Below, piece after piece: positions 1 through 7,581 of a DNA stretch of 64,000 bases (positions are counted from its first letter, which is position 1; every line of letters begins with the position of its first letter). The notes under the pieces are model-generated. The model ran no database searches. It was not told where the DNA came from and was given only the letters and a program-made list of their open reading frames with translations. The DNA lies in NCBI RefSeq assembly GCF_903645295.1, contig NZ_CAHJXM010000002.1, positions 658,001-722,000 on the forward strand. The letters run 5' to 3'. The position numbers were made by a program, and so were the translations under genes. The stretch comes from Bacillus sp. Marseille-Q1617. GTDB taxonomy: Bacteria; Bacillota; Bacilli; Bacillales; Bacillaceae_B.

Positions 1-600
1 CGATTTTTCCTGAGTCTCATGCAAATCCCATTTCCCTCGATAATAAAATCCGCCATCCTCGATATTTGGAAGGGCGCCGTATAGTGCGATTCCGGTGAAT
101 TGGGATTGGTCGACCTCATATTGAAAGACCCCTTCGCCAGGACCGATGTTTTCCCCGGTTTCTCCATAGAGATCTTTCACGGGCTGAGGCTGCAGTTCCG
201 GCCTGAATTGAACGGATACCTGATATCGCTTTTCAGGCTTCTCCCGTTTCATGACGATCAAGAAGGATCCATCATCTTCCACTTCCCCTGTTTGTGAGAT
301 CTTAGACTCATCCACTGGATCGGCTTCCGCATTCATGACCTGCTCCAGCGTCACTTCATCCGGGTATTCCTTTAAACTCGCTTCGATGACTGACCCCTGG
401 GGTAAATCCGTCACTCCGCGAAACACCAATTTATCTTTGCTGAATTGCATGGTGGACTGCAGCGAAATCTGTTCTTTTCCCTTTGCTTCAGGTTCCTCTG
501 CGGTCTGTTTCAGTGATTCATCGACCAGGACGACACGGCAGCCTGATAAAAGAAGAAGAAGGGAGAGTGATAAAACAGTGACCAGTCTAAATGGATTCAT
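1..600 (-). CDS. Secreted lipoprotein, partial (C-terminus outside window)
   Basis: An open frame of 200 codons runs on the minus strand from ATG at 598-600 off the left edge. The N-terminus is a lipoprotein signal peptide: positive start (MNPFR), leucine-rich core, and lipobox LLSGC with Cys21 as the expected lipidated residue. The rest is charged and soluble, with no family I can name. A good ribosome site (GGGAGG) lies just upstream inside the 3' end of the permease gene, and the reading frames overlap by 14 bp, so it is translated as the last gene of the two-permease operon. It may be a partner lipoprotein of that transporter; this is inference from position. Confidence 0.85.
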   Translation of the reverse strand, partial: MNPFRLVTVLSLSLLLLLSGCRVVLVDESLKQTAEEPEAKGKEQISLQSTMQFSKDKLVFRGVTDLPQGSVIEASLKEYPDEVTLEQVMNAEADPVDESKISQTGEVEDDGSFLIVMKREKPEKRYQVSVQFRPELQPQPVKDLYGETGENIGPGEGVFQYEVDQSQFTGIALYGALPNIEDGGFYYRGKWDLHETQEKS

Positions 601-1624
601 GCTGATTCCTCCCTTGAACGAAATGAAAATCCTCAATATTCTGCTTAGAAAGGACAGTAGTTGTTTGCTCTATCTTTTTTCTCCGTCTTCCCCTGATCAT
701 ATGCCCCTCGATCAGTACCTGCCTGAGGACGGAGCTGATCTGATTCACGCAATAAATCGAAACCGCAAAAAACAGCAAAGGTGAAAGTAACAGCATCGGT
801 TTATTGAAGATCTGCTGAATGTTGATGCTCATCGTTGCAGCCCATTCATTTGTGACAGAAAAATACTGAGGGATGTACTCCAGAACCCCGAAATTTTCTG
901 TGATCAGTCCTCCCAATGTAATATGCAGGATCCCGAGCTGAACAAGGAGAAAAAGCGTCTGTGCGAGCTGTTCGGAAAACAATACGATCGACTGGCGGCT
1001 GAAATACGGCCACAAATGCCTGCGGATCAACTGGATGCGCCCCGCCCCCATCGTCCGGGAAGCCGCCACGAAATCCTGTTTCAAGAAGTCATGCATCCCC
1101 TGTCCTACGTACATTCCTAGCGATGGAATGACAATCAATGAAATCACGATGACTTCGATGATCAGGAATCTGAAGGATGGAAGGGCCCCCCCTGCGAATG
1201 CGAGTTGAAGGGGGTACAGCAGGATATAGACCACAATGGCAAGCGGTATGAAATTGAATGTGTCCAACAATCCTTTTGCACCTGCCCGGAACCAGCGGGG
1301 AAGAAAGGCATACAGCACCCCTGTGATAAATCCGCCGGCCATTCTCAACAAGGCGATGGCCATCGCCGATAATAGGGTGTATTTAGCACCCGCCACCAGG
1401 ATGATGAACATATTCCTTCCGAGTTTATCGCTCCCGAGCGGAGGCATTTCGGAAAGGGAGTATGGGGGTGCGGCAATCACCCTGCCAGTCTCTTCATCGG
1501 TCATATAAGATGGACCGGACTCTTGAAAATCCGGATCCAGAACCGGGACCAGGTAGCTTCCGATGATCATGGCCAGTAAGATCAGCAGCGGAATCCAGAA
1601 ACGATAAGACCTGAACACACTCAT
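587..1624 (-). CDS. ABC transporter permease, DppC/OppC-like
   Basis: A 345-residue integral membrane protein. After one N-terminal membrane segment it carries the Opp/Dpp permease signature PPLGSDKLGRNMF and further hydrophobic segments. An EAA-like loop is seen around DFVAASRTMGAGRIQLIRRH, which in this family contacts the ATPase. It overlaps the upstream permease gene by 4 bp (ATGA), so the two probably form a heterodimeric channel. No ATPase or solute-binding protein is visible in the window, so the substrate (peptide, nickel or other) cannot be given. Identity as a BPD-type permease is firm; the subfamily is inferred. Confidence 0.85.
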   Translation of the reverse strand: MSVFRSYRFWIPLLILLAMIIGSYLVPVLDPDFQESGPSYMTDEETGRVIAAPPYSLSEMPPLGSDKLGRNMFIILVAGAKYTLLSAMAIALLRMAGGFITGVLYAFLPRWFRAGAKGLLDTFNFIPLAIVVYILLYPLQLAFAGGALPSFRFLIIEVIVISLIVIPSLGMYVGQGMHDFLKQDFVAASRTMGAGRIQLIRRHLWPYFSRQSIVLFSEQLAQTLFLLVQLGILHITLGGLITENFGVLEYIPQYFSVTNEWAATMSINIQQIFNKPMLLLSPLLFFAVSIYCVNQISSVLRQVLIEGHMIRGRRRKKIEQTTTVLSKQNIEDFHFVQGRNQHESI

Positions 1625-2511
1625 GCTTCCACCTCCTCATGGATGCCCGTATATTTTGTAATAAAGAGCTGCCCAAGACTGAATAAGATGAAGAAAGGCA
1701 CATAAATCATGAGCATGCCGATAAAGAATGCACTCGGCTCACTGACGGCAACCGATAACATAGCCACCATGAATCCATTGATGTTAAAGAGGATTTCAAT
1801 AATCAACAAATTCGAGAGCATGAGCAGGAAGATCGGTTTTATATGATAGTAGAAACTGATCCACACATTCCTGAAAAGATGGACCCAAAGGGTGTAGGCC
1901 TTGGAAAACCCTTTTGATAAAGAAAATTCCACGTACGGTTTATCGCCTTCTTCACGCAGTTGAAACAAAAAATTCTTGATCAAAAAGGCGATCGGCATCA
2001 CGGCTAAACAAATGATCGGCAGAACATAAATCCTTTCTTCTCCGAGTGCATACATATCGAAAAAAAGAATACCGGTCTTTTTAAACAGCCAAATGATAAA
2101 TAACTGCAGGATCACTACCACCAGTACATCAGGCAGGGAATCGAACAGATCAAGAACTTTCAAGAAAAGTCGATGTACCCTGCGAGGCAGAAGCATAGAT
2201 ACATAACTTAATAGAGCAGCGCTCACGACAGCAATGAGAAAGGCTGCCGCCAGCAGCAGGAAAGAATAGCCGAATAATTTTAACAGCATCGGAAAGATCG
2301 GATAGTCCTTCCCGTCCGCTTCCAAACGGATCAGGATATTTCCGGGGTCCAGCAGATCCTTTAGAATCAGTTCCAGCGTATGCAGGTATTTAGCAATATG
2401 TATGACGAGTTCGTGATCGTACATAAGCAGTGACCCGGCACCGCTGAATAGAAATAAACCCAGACATGTAAGGATGAATTGAACAGGAAGCCTTAGAAGT
2501 TGTCTTCTCAT
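1621..2511 (-). CDS. ABC transporter permease, DppB/OppB-like
   Basis: A 296-residue polytopic membrane protein, first gene of the minus-strand transporter operon. It has an N-terminal membrane segment, a long external loop (residues about 30-70), then several hydrophobic segments. The cytoplasmic loop containing YVEFSLSKGFSKAYTLWVH resembles the EAA motif of Opp/Dpp permeases. The start ATG follows AAGGGAGGGG. It is translationally coupled (ATGA) to the DppC-like partner. Sequence conservation to the family is looser than for the partner gene, so the call rests partly on the pairing. Confidence 0.75.
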   Translation of the reverse strand: MRRQLLRLPVQFILTCLGLFLFSGAGSLLMYDHELVIHIAKYLHTLELILKDLLDPGNILIRLEADGKDYPIFPMLLKLFGYSFLLLAAAFLIAVVSAALLSYVSMLLPRRVHRLFLKVLDLFDSLPDVLVVVILQLFIIWLFKKTGILFFDMYALGEERIYVLPIICLAVMPIAFLIKNFLFQLREEGDKPYVEFSLSKGFSKAYTLWVHLFRNVWISFYYHIKPIFLLMLSNLLIIEILFNINGFMVAMLSVAVSEPSAFFIGMLMIYVPFFILFSLGQLFITKYTGIHEEVEA

Positions 2512-2578
2512 CGGGGCCCCTCCCTTAATATGGTGATTACAATTTCATTACAAACTTTTCAGAATATTTACCCACTAC

Positions 2579-2607
2579 ACTATACCACTTCCACAAAATT
2601 CCTTCAA
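2579..2607 (-). promoter_or_regulatory. Sigma-A promoter of the permease-lipoprotein operon
   Basis: Read on the minus strand: TTGAAG (complement of 2602-2607), 17-nt spacer, TATAGT (complement of 2579-2584), about 70 bp before the first permease ATG. It is divergent from the serC promoter. The 2512-2835 gap holds these two promoters and one half-copy of the GGGACGGGCC palindrome (2663-2674); I see nothing else in it. Confidence 0.6.
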
Positions 2608-2768
2608 TAGAGTAATAAAGTCCCTTTTTAAAGCGATTTCCTTTACCGATTTAAAGCAGTGCGGGACGGGCCTTCAATAAAATTTCAAAATTCAAAAGAA
2701 CGATACGATGGGTATGCAATCGCTCAAAAAAGGGGGTGATTAAGCGTTTACATGTCGATTCTGTGGTA

Positions 2769-2797
2769 TTGACTGAAATGACAGTGTTCACTATACT
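2769..2797 (+). promoter_or_regulatory. Sigma-A promoter of serC-serA
   Basis: TTGACT at 2769-2774, a 17-nt spacer, and TATACT at 2792-2797, giving a start near 2804 and a leader of only about 30 nt. There is no room for a T-box or riboswitch between this promoter and serC. Confidence 0.75.
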
Positions 2798-2835
2798 GTG
2801 GAAAAATTCTGAACTTTCATGAGGTGGTGTTGTAC

Positions 2836-3921
2836 ATGAAAACTGTCTATAATTTCTCGGCCGGTCCTGCCGTTCTGCCGAAGCCGGTGCTTGAAAAGGT
2901 ACAGCGTGAAATGCTTGATTATGAAGGTACAGGCATGTCGGTGATGGAGCTCAGCCATCGTTCTGCACCGTTTCAACAGATCATCGATGGGGCTGAGGCA
3001 CTTCTAAGGGAACTTCTTGCCATCCCGGAAAACTATCACGTCCTCTTTATGCAGGGAGGGGCTTCCCTTCAATTCTCGATGATCCCTTTGAATCTGCTCG
3101 GTCCCGGGGAGACTGCCGAGTATATCGTGACAGGCAGCTGGTCTAAGAAAGCGGTAAAAGAAGCGGATAAAGTGGGGGAAGTACGGACGCACACAATGAA
3201 AAATCAGGCGGCGATCCCGGCTTATTCCGCAAAGGATTTTTCAGAAAAAGCACGGTATGTACATATCACCTCGAATAATACAATAGAAGGAACACGGTTC
3301 AATGGCTATCCGGATACCGGTGATATCCCGCTGGTCGCGGATATGTCTTCTCATATTCTTTCCGAGAAGCTCGATGTTTCCAAGTTCGGCCTCATATACG
3401 CCGGAGCCCAGAAAAATCTCGGCCCGTCAGGCGTCACCGTCGCCATTATCCGTAAAGACCTTGTCGGAAAGGCACCTGATTATTGTCCGACTCTCCTGAA
3501 TTACGAGACATATGTCAAACACGGCTCCCTATTCAATACCCCGCCGACCTTTGCCATCTATGTATTGAAGCTTGTGCTTGAATGGGTGAAAGAAAATGGC
3601 GGAGTAGAAGGGATGGAGGCACGTAACGAGGAGAAAGCACAACTTCTTTATTCTTATATCGACCAGTCCGGACTCTTTCATAATCCCGTTTCACAAGAAA
3701 ATCGGTCACTGATGAATATTCCATTTAAAGCGGATGACGATGAAGTGAATGCCAGATTTTTAAAAGAAGCGAAGGAAGCAGGACTCGAGTTTCTGAAGGG
3801 TCACCGGTCGGTAGGCGGCATGCGTGCGAGCATCTATAACGCCATGCCGGTCGAAGGTGTGAAGGAGCTCGTCGATTTCATGAAAACATTTGAACAGAAC
3901 TTGAGTGGAGGAGGATCATGA
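2836..3921 (+). CDS. serC: Phosphoserine aminotransferase
   Basis: PLP enzyme of serine synthesis, converting 3-phosphohydroxypyruvate and glutamate to phosphoserine and 2-oxoglutarate. The protein begins MKTVYNFSAGPAVLPKPVLE, typical of SerC, and has the usual length of about 361 residues. The lysine in YAGAQKNLGPSGV is the expected PLP Schiff-base lysine, and HRSVGGMRAS near the C-terminus is a family signature. I chose ATG 2836 over an upstream in-frame GTG at 2824 because GAGGTGG (2821-2827) then has normal spacing. It overlaps the next gene (serA) at ATGA, so serine synthesis is one transcription unit. Confidence 0.96.
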   Translation: MKTVYNFSAGPAVLPKPVLEKVQREMLDYEGTGMSVMELSHRSAPFQQIIDGAEALLRELLAIPENYHVLFMQGGASLQFSMIPLNLLGPGETAEYIVTGSWSKKAVKEADKVGEVRTHTMKNQAAIPAYSAKDFSEKARYVHITSNNTIEGTRFNGYPDTGDIPLVADMSSHILSEKLDVSKFGLIYAGAQKNLGPSGVTVAIIRKDLVGKAPDYCPTLLNYETYVKHGSLFNTPPTFAIYVLKLVLEWVKENGGVEGMEARNEEKAQLLYSYIDQSGLFHNPVSQENRSLMNIPFKADDDEVNARFLKEAKEAGLEFLKGHRSVGGMRASIYNAMPVEGVKELVDFMKTFEQNLSGGGS

Positions 3922-5093
3922 TGATTACAATCAATACGTACAATGCGATTTCAAAAAGCGGACTTTCATTAATCGAGGACGACATCAACTATCACCTGAA
4001 TGGTGAGGGAGCTCCGGACGGGCTTCTTGTACGGTCGAAGAATCTCCATGACTTCACATTCCCTCCGTCTTTAAAAGCGATTGCCCGCGCCGGGGCAGGT
4101 GTCAATAATATTCCGGTGGATGAGTGCACGGATAAGGGGATTGTCGTTTTCAACACCCCGGGGGCAAATGCCAATGCCGTGAAAGAACTTGTACTCGCAA
4201 ACCTGATTGCTTCCGCCCGTAATCTCTACTCAGCGGTAGGCTGGGCAAAAACGCTTCATAACCAAGAAGATGTGTCCACAGTCGTCGAGGCTAAGAAAAA
4301 GGAGTTTGTCGGCAGTGAAATCAAGGGGAAGAAGCTCGGTGTCGTTGGACTCGGTGCCATCGGTGTCCTCGTCGCGAACGATGCACTGGCCCTCGGGATG
4401 GATGTTGTCGCCTACGATCCATTTATTTCAGTCGACGCCGCATGGAGATTATCGCAGGATGTGAAGCGAGCTCATAATATCGAGGACGTGTGGGCGCAGT
4501 GTGACTTTGTCACCTTCCACATCCCGCTTACGGATAAAACGAAGCACTTTGTGAATAATGACAGCTTCAGGCGCATGAAAAAGGGCATCACTCTCCTGAA
4601 TTTCTCGAGGGGCGAGCTTGTTGAAGAAAGTGCGCTGGGTGAAGCTTTGAATGCCGGCATCGTCAAAAAATACGTCACGGATTTCCCGAACGAACACGTA
4701 TTGAAATTGGACAATGTCGTCCCGGTTCCCCACCTGGGCGCTTCAACCGTTGAATCCGAAGAAAACTGTGCCGTGATGGCGGCAAAACAGCTGAAAACGT
4801 ATCTTGAGACAGGAAACATCAAGCACGCGGTGAATCTTCCGGACGTAGAACTTCCTCACAGCGGGAAGATGCGCGTGACCGTGATGCATAAAAATATCCC
4901 GAACATGGTCGGCGGCATCACGACGACATTATCCGGCTATGCCGTCAACATCGCCGATATGATCAACCGCAGTAAAAATACGTGGGCCTACACGATGATC
5001 GACCTAGACCAGAAACTGACAGAAGAAGAGCAAAGCGACGTCAAAACGAAATTGAAAGCCATCGACGGCGTCGTTTCGGTCCGCCTAATCTAA
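3918..5093 (+). CDS. serA: D-3-phosphoglycerate dehydrogenase, short form
   Basis: Catalyses the first step of serine synthesis, 3-phosphoglycerate to 3-phosphohydroxypyruvate, with NAD. Seen: Rossmann motif GVVGLGAIGVLVAND, the RG arginine region (LNFSRGELVEES), and the catalytic-His region PHLGAS. The C-terminus is a small ACT-like domain starting near MRVTVMHKNIPNMVGGIT. At about 391 residues it is the short type, lacking the extra intervening domain of the roughly 525-residue B. subtilis SerA. Two adjacent ATGs (3918 and 3921) are possible starts; 3918 overlaps the serC stop. Confidence 0.93.
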   Translation: MMITINTYNAISKSGLSLIEDDINYHLNGEGAPDGLLVRSKNLHDFTFPPSLKAIARAGAGVNNIPVDECTDKGIVVFNTPGANANAVKELVLANLIASARNLYSAVGWAKTLHNQEDVSTVVEAKKKEFVGSEIKGKKLGVVGLGAIGVLVANDALALGMDVVAYDPFISVDAAWRLSQDVKRAHNIEDVWAQCDFVTFHIPLTDKTKHFVNNDSFRRMKKGITLLNFSRGELVEESALGEALNAGIVKKYVTDFPNEHVLKLDNVVPVPHLGASTVESEENCAVMAAKQLKTYLETGNIKHAVNLPDVELPHSGKMRVTVMHKNIPNMVGGITTTLSGYAVNIADMINRSKNTWAYTMIDLDQKLTEEEQSDVKTKLKAIDGVVSVRLI

Positions 5094-5108
5094 AAATGAT
5101 GACTAGAA

Positions 5109-5161
5109 CTCCCTTAACCCGAGAACAATGTGTAGTAGATACTCACTCGGATTAAGGGAGG
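5109..5161 (+). promoter_or_regulatory. Hairpin enclosing the next gene's Shine-Dalgarno
   Basis: The arms 5109-5123 (CTCCCTTAACCCGAG) and 5146-5160 (CTCGGATTAAGGGAG) pair over 9+5 bp with one mismatch and a 22-nt loop. Only TTTT follows after one G, so it is a weak terminator at best for serA. The 3' arm contains AAGGGAGG, the ribosome site of the hydrolase at 5171. It may therefore act as partial terminator, translational lock or both. Confidence 0.55.
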
Positions 5162-5170
5162 TTTTCATAT

Positions 5171-5941
5171 ATGCCAAGCGTACCCTATCAGGGTTCGACA
5201 TTATACTTCGAGGATATGGGGGAAGGGACACCGCTCGTATTCCTTCATCCCCCGGGAATGGGGAGGATCGTTTTTTCCAAACAGCACACTCTTGCCAAGC
5301 ATTTTCGGCTGATCATCCCGGATTTATCGGGACACGGGGATTCACCGTCCTTTAAGACATTTGTCAGCCTCGATTCCTATGCGGAAGAAATCAACTTCCT
5401 TCTGGATCACTTGAAGTTATCCACATGTGTACTCATCGGATACTCTGCCGGAGGGGTGATCGCGCAGGAGTTTGCATCACTATTTAAAAATAAGGTCTGC
5501 GCCCTCATCCTGATCGGGGCTTATCCGAAAGTGATACACAACAAACTGAAGCTGATGCATCTGGCCGGAATGAAGCTGGTCCGGAACCATCCCGTCCGCC
5601 TAGCTAAAATCATTTCCAAAGCGCACACGAAAAGCAAGATGGAACGAAAAGAACTGCTTCTTCATATGAATAAGGCGAATCCGGAAATCTGGTACCATTT
5701 TTACAAGCAGTCCCTTTATTATGACGGTATTGAAAAAATGAACCGGTGCAAGCTGCCGCTCTTGTTGATTTATGGAGAAAAATCGGACTGGCTGAACGAT
5801 CAAATGGAGTGCTACAAGGATTGTCATCCAAAAAAAGTCTATATCATTCCAGGTGCCTCCCACCAAATCCCGACACTTCACCATGATGCACTCAATGCCA
5901 TTCTGCTTGGGGAAGTGGAGGAACTGCTTAACGAGAACTGA
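5171..5941 (+). CDS. Alpha/beta-fold hydrolase
   Basis: A 256-residue cytoplasmic alpha/beta hydrolase. Motifs in order: oxyanion region FLHPPGMG, DLSGHGDS, nucleophile elbow GYSAGG (Ser), acid near YGEKSDW (Asp), and His in PGASHQIP. Substrate unknown; the family includes esterases, lactonases and C-C hydrolases. The ribosome site AAGGGAGG is buried in the hairpin just upstream. It is followed after 66 bp by the YfbR-like gene, with no terminator between them, so the two may be co-transcribed. Confidence 0.85.
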   Translation: MPSVPYQGSTLYFEDMGEGTPLVFLHPPGMGRIVFSKQHTLAKHFRLIIPDLSGHGDSPSFKTFVSLDSYAEEINFLLDHLKLSTCVLIGYSAGGVIAQEFASLFKNKVCALILIGAYPKVIHNKLKLMHLAGMKLVRNHPVRLAKIISKAHTKSKMERKELLLHMNKANPEIWYHFYKQSLYYDGIEKMNRCKLPLLLIYGEKSDWLNDQMECYKDCHPKKVYIIPGASHQIPTLHHDALNAILLGEVEELLNEN

Positions 5942-6007
5942 TTTTGTTTCCAGGAAAGAGAAAAAGGGTAAGTACATCCGGGACCATAAAAGAGAGAGGA
6001 GAATACT

Positions 6008-6649
6008 ATGGGAATTCATCATTATTTCAAAAGTCTTTCCGACCTGGAGACGCTCGTCCGCTGTCCGGGCCGATTTAAATACCATGAACATAATGTGGCC
6101 AGTCATTCCTTCAAGGTAACGAAGATCGCTCAGTTCCTTGGAACCGTGGAGGAACAGGACGGGCAGGAAGTCGACTGGAAATCCCTCTATGAAAAAGCAC
6201 TGAACCATGACTATGCCGAACTGTTCACTGGAGACATCAAAACGCCCGTGAAGTATGCATCCGTCGAACTCCGCGAACTGTTCAGCCAGGTCGAGGACGA
6301 AATGGTAAAGAAATTCATCTCGACAGAATTTCCTCCCCAATACCAAGAGGTATACAGAGGAAGGTTCAAAGAAGGAAAAGACGCATCACTGGAAGGGAAG
6401 ATCTTGTCTGTGGCAGACAAAATCGATCTCCTGTATGAATCATTCGGTGAAATCCAGAAAGGCAACCCCGATCCGCTGTTCATGGAAATCTATCAGGGTG
6501 CATTGTCCACAATCGTAAAGTTCAAAGAACTGGAATGTGTCCGGTACTTCCTGGATTACATACTCCCGGATATGCTTTCCGAGAAATTCATTCCCCACAG
6601 TGAATTGAAAGAGCGGACGGAGAGATTGATCCAAGACGGGGAGGGATAG
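6008..6649 (+). CDS. HD-domain 5'-deoxynucleotidase, YfbR-like
   Basis: A 213-residue HD-superfamily metal phosphohydrolase. Residues fall at the same places as in E. coli YfbR, which dephosphorylates dNMPs: R18, H33 (in NVASHSF), H67-D68 (ALNHDYAE), E71 and D76, with a later ADKID aspartate. Position 19 is Cys where E. coli has Trp. Family knowledge suggests a role in deoxynucleotide pool control, which fits a position shortly before csbA-uvrB, though they are not obviously one operon. Start ATG has AGAGAGGAG upstream. Confidence 0.8.
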   Translation: MGIHHYFKSLSDLETLVRCPGRFKYHEHNVASHSFKVTKIAQFLGTVEEQDGQEVDWKSLYEKALNHDYAELFTGDIKTPVKYASVELRELFSQVEDEMVKKFISTEFPPQYQEVYRGRFKEGKDASLEGKILSVADKIDLLYESFGEIQKGNPDPLFMEIYQGALSTIVKFKELECVRYFLDYILPDMLSEKFIPHSELKERTERLIQDGEG

Positions 6650-6722
6650 GGAGAAAATCCTTTCTTAAAAGAAGCATATTCGTTAAAATATGGTTATTCC
6701 CTTCAATTGAGGAGAGTGGACC

Positions 6723-6953
6723 GTGTCTAAAATCATACTGGGTATCTTTTTACCGGGATTGCTCGTGGTCCTGTTCACAAGGGTCACGTACAATCACTAT
6801 GTCGGACTTATACTTACCGTAGCACTCATTGCTGCATCTGTTTCCAAAGGGTATACAGATTCCTGGTGGCTGATCGTAATCGACGCCGCCTCGCTGACCA
6901 TCGGATTCTGGTACAGCAACCAAATGATGATCAAAGCAAGAAAAAATGCCTGA
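6723..6953 (+). CDS. csbA: CsbA family small membrane protein
   Basis: A 76-residue protein with three hydrophobic stretches. It resembles B. subtilis CsbA, sharing the core LLVVLFTRVTYNHYVGL, and like it sits directly before uvrB-uvrA. In B. subtilis csbA belongs to the general stress (SigB) regulon; I could not find a clear SigB promoter here. The start is GTG with GAGGAG upstream. The stop codon lies within the terminator stem. Confidence 0.88.
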   Translation: MSKIILGIFLPGLLVVLFTRVTYNHYVGLILTVALIAASVSKGYTDSWWLIVIDAASLTIGFWYSNQMMIKARKNA

Positions 6954-6987
6954 ACACCGTTGATGAAACGGTGCTCAGGCTTTTTTC
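6948..6987 (+). terminator. Rho-independent terminator after csbA
   Basis: The inverted repeat 6948-6980 (GCCTGA..CACCGTT, loop, AACGGTG..TCAGGC) is followed by TTTTTT. The stem begins inside the last codons of csbA. Confidence 0.9.
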
Positions 6988-6998
6988 TTGTTGTGGAT

Positions 6999-7160
6999 TG
7001 TGGATAAGTGATGTATTTTTGTGTATAAATGGATCGGGAAATAATTTATTCACATTGTGAATGCGTATTCATACACATTATTCACAGTTTATTTTCTTTT
7101 ATGTGGATAAAATGAGTGTTTTCCACATTTTATAACAACTTATACACATAGTTATTCACA
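6999..7160. promoter_or_regulatory. DnaA-box cluster
   Basis: Seven exact matches to TTATNCACA lie within 162 bp: 6999-7007(-), 7020-7028(-), 7046-7054(+), 7078-7086(+), 7102-7110(-), 7140-7148(+) and 7152-7160(+). One-mismatch sites lie at 7069-7077 and 7119-7127, and an eighth exact site at 7378-7386(+), with ATATCCACA at 7421-7429. This density is expected at oriC or at a DnaA-titrating or regulatory cluster. The flanking genes (csbA, uvrB) are not those of oriC. Confidence 0.8.
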
Positions 7161-7186
7161 ACCTGTGTGTATTTCTTTATTATTTG

Positions 7187-7210
7187 AAGGCCCGTCCCAG
7201 ATTGCTTTAA
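7187..7210 (-). repeat. Partial GGGACGGGCC palindromic element
   Basis: AAGGCCCGTCCC at 7187-7198, followed by a TGCTTTAAAGCG tail. The reverse complement of 2651-2674 has the same layout, including the TGCTTTAAA tail. The intact palindrome of this family is at 53958-54013. Confidence 0.6.
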
Positions 7211-7229
7211 AGCGTGAAAGTAAATGACG

Positions 7230-7356
7230 ATTTTGTTGGAGGCCAGAAGTTGTCTGTTTCTGTCGAATTGTCGGTAAAACACCTAAATTTGTCCGCATTT
7301 TTCATTTTTTGTTGGTAAATCGAAAAAATTGTCCGTATTTCGTCCGTTTCTCCTCT
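7230..7356 (+). repeat. Phased tract A (TTGTC/TTGTT every ~20 nt)
   Basis: The word TTGT(C/T)(G/C/T)G starts at 7233, 7250, 7268, 7289, 7309 and 7329, at spacings of 17-21 nt, separated by unrelated AT-rich sequence. It lies between the DnaA-box cluster and the uvrB promoter. No coding capacity is seen. Compare tracts at 27411 and 37951. Confidence 0.7.
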
Positions 7357-7444
7357 AACTAATTCATCTTTCCCTCCTTATCCACACGCTCAATCATTCC
7401 AAAATATAAGATTTCTTTCCATATCCACAATCCACAAAAATAAA

Positions 7445-7458
7445 CGAACTTTTGTTCG
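7445..7458. promoter_or_regulatory. LexA (DinR) SOS operator of uvrBA
   Basis: CGAACTTTTGTTCG is an exact match to the Bacillus SOS consensus CGAACnnnnGTTCG. It lies just upstream of the uvrB promoter, so uvrBA should be repressed by LexA until DNA damage. Confidence 0.93.
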
Positions 7459-7487
7459 CTTTTCATTGGTTATTCCTGTATGATATG

Positions 7488-7496
7488 TGGTAGAAT
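7488..7496 (+). promoter_or_regulatory. Extended -10 promoter of uvrBA
   Basis: TGGTAGAAT (TGn plus -10 TAGAAT at 7491-7496) lies about 32 bp after the LexA box. The -35 is weak (TTGGTT at 7466, 19-nt spacing), which fits an extended -10 promoter. Confidence 0.5.
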
Positions 7497-7581
7497 GTGT
7501 ATAGATGAATGGACTGTGTTTAATTTGTGAATAAATAGGTAAATAACAAGGTACGGATCCTTTATTATAGGAGGTTTCACG

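Noticed and set aside
6650..6722. SigB promoter for csbA
   Set aside because: Expected from B. subtilis, but GTTTAA/GGGTAT at proper spacing is not visible.
6999..7386. Chromosomal oriC
   Set aside because: DnaA boxes are dense, but dnaA, dnaN, rpmH or related origin genes are absent; a secondary DnaA-box cluster is the better reading.
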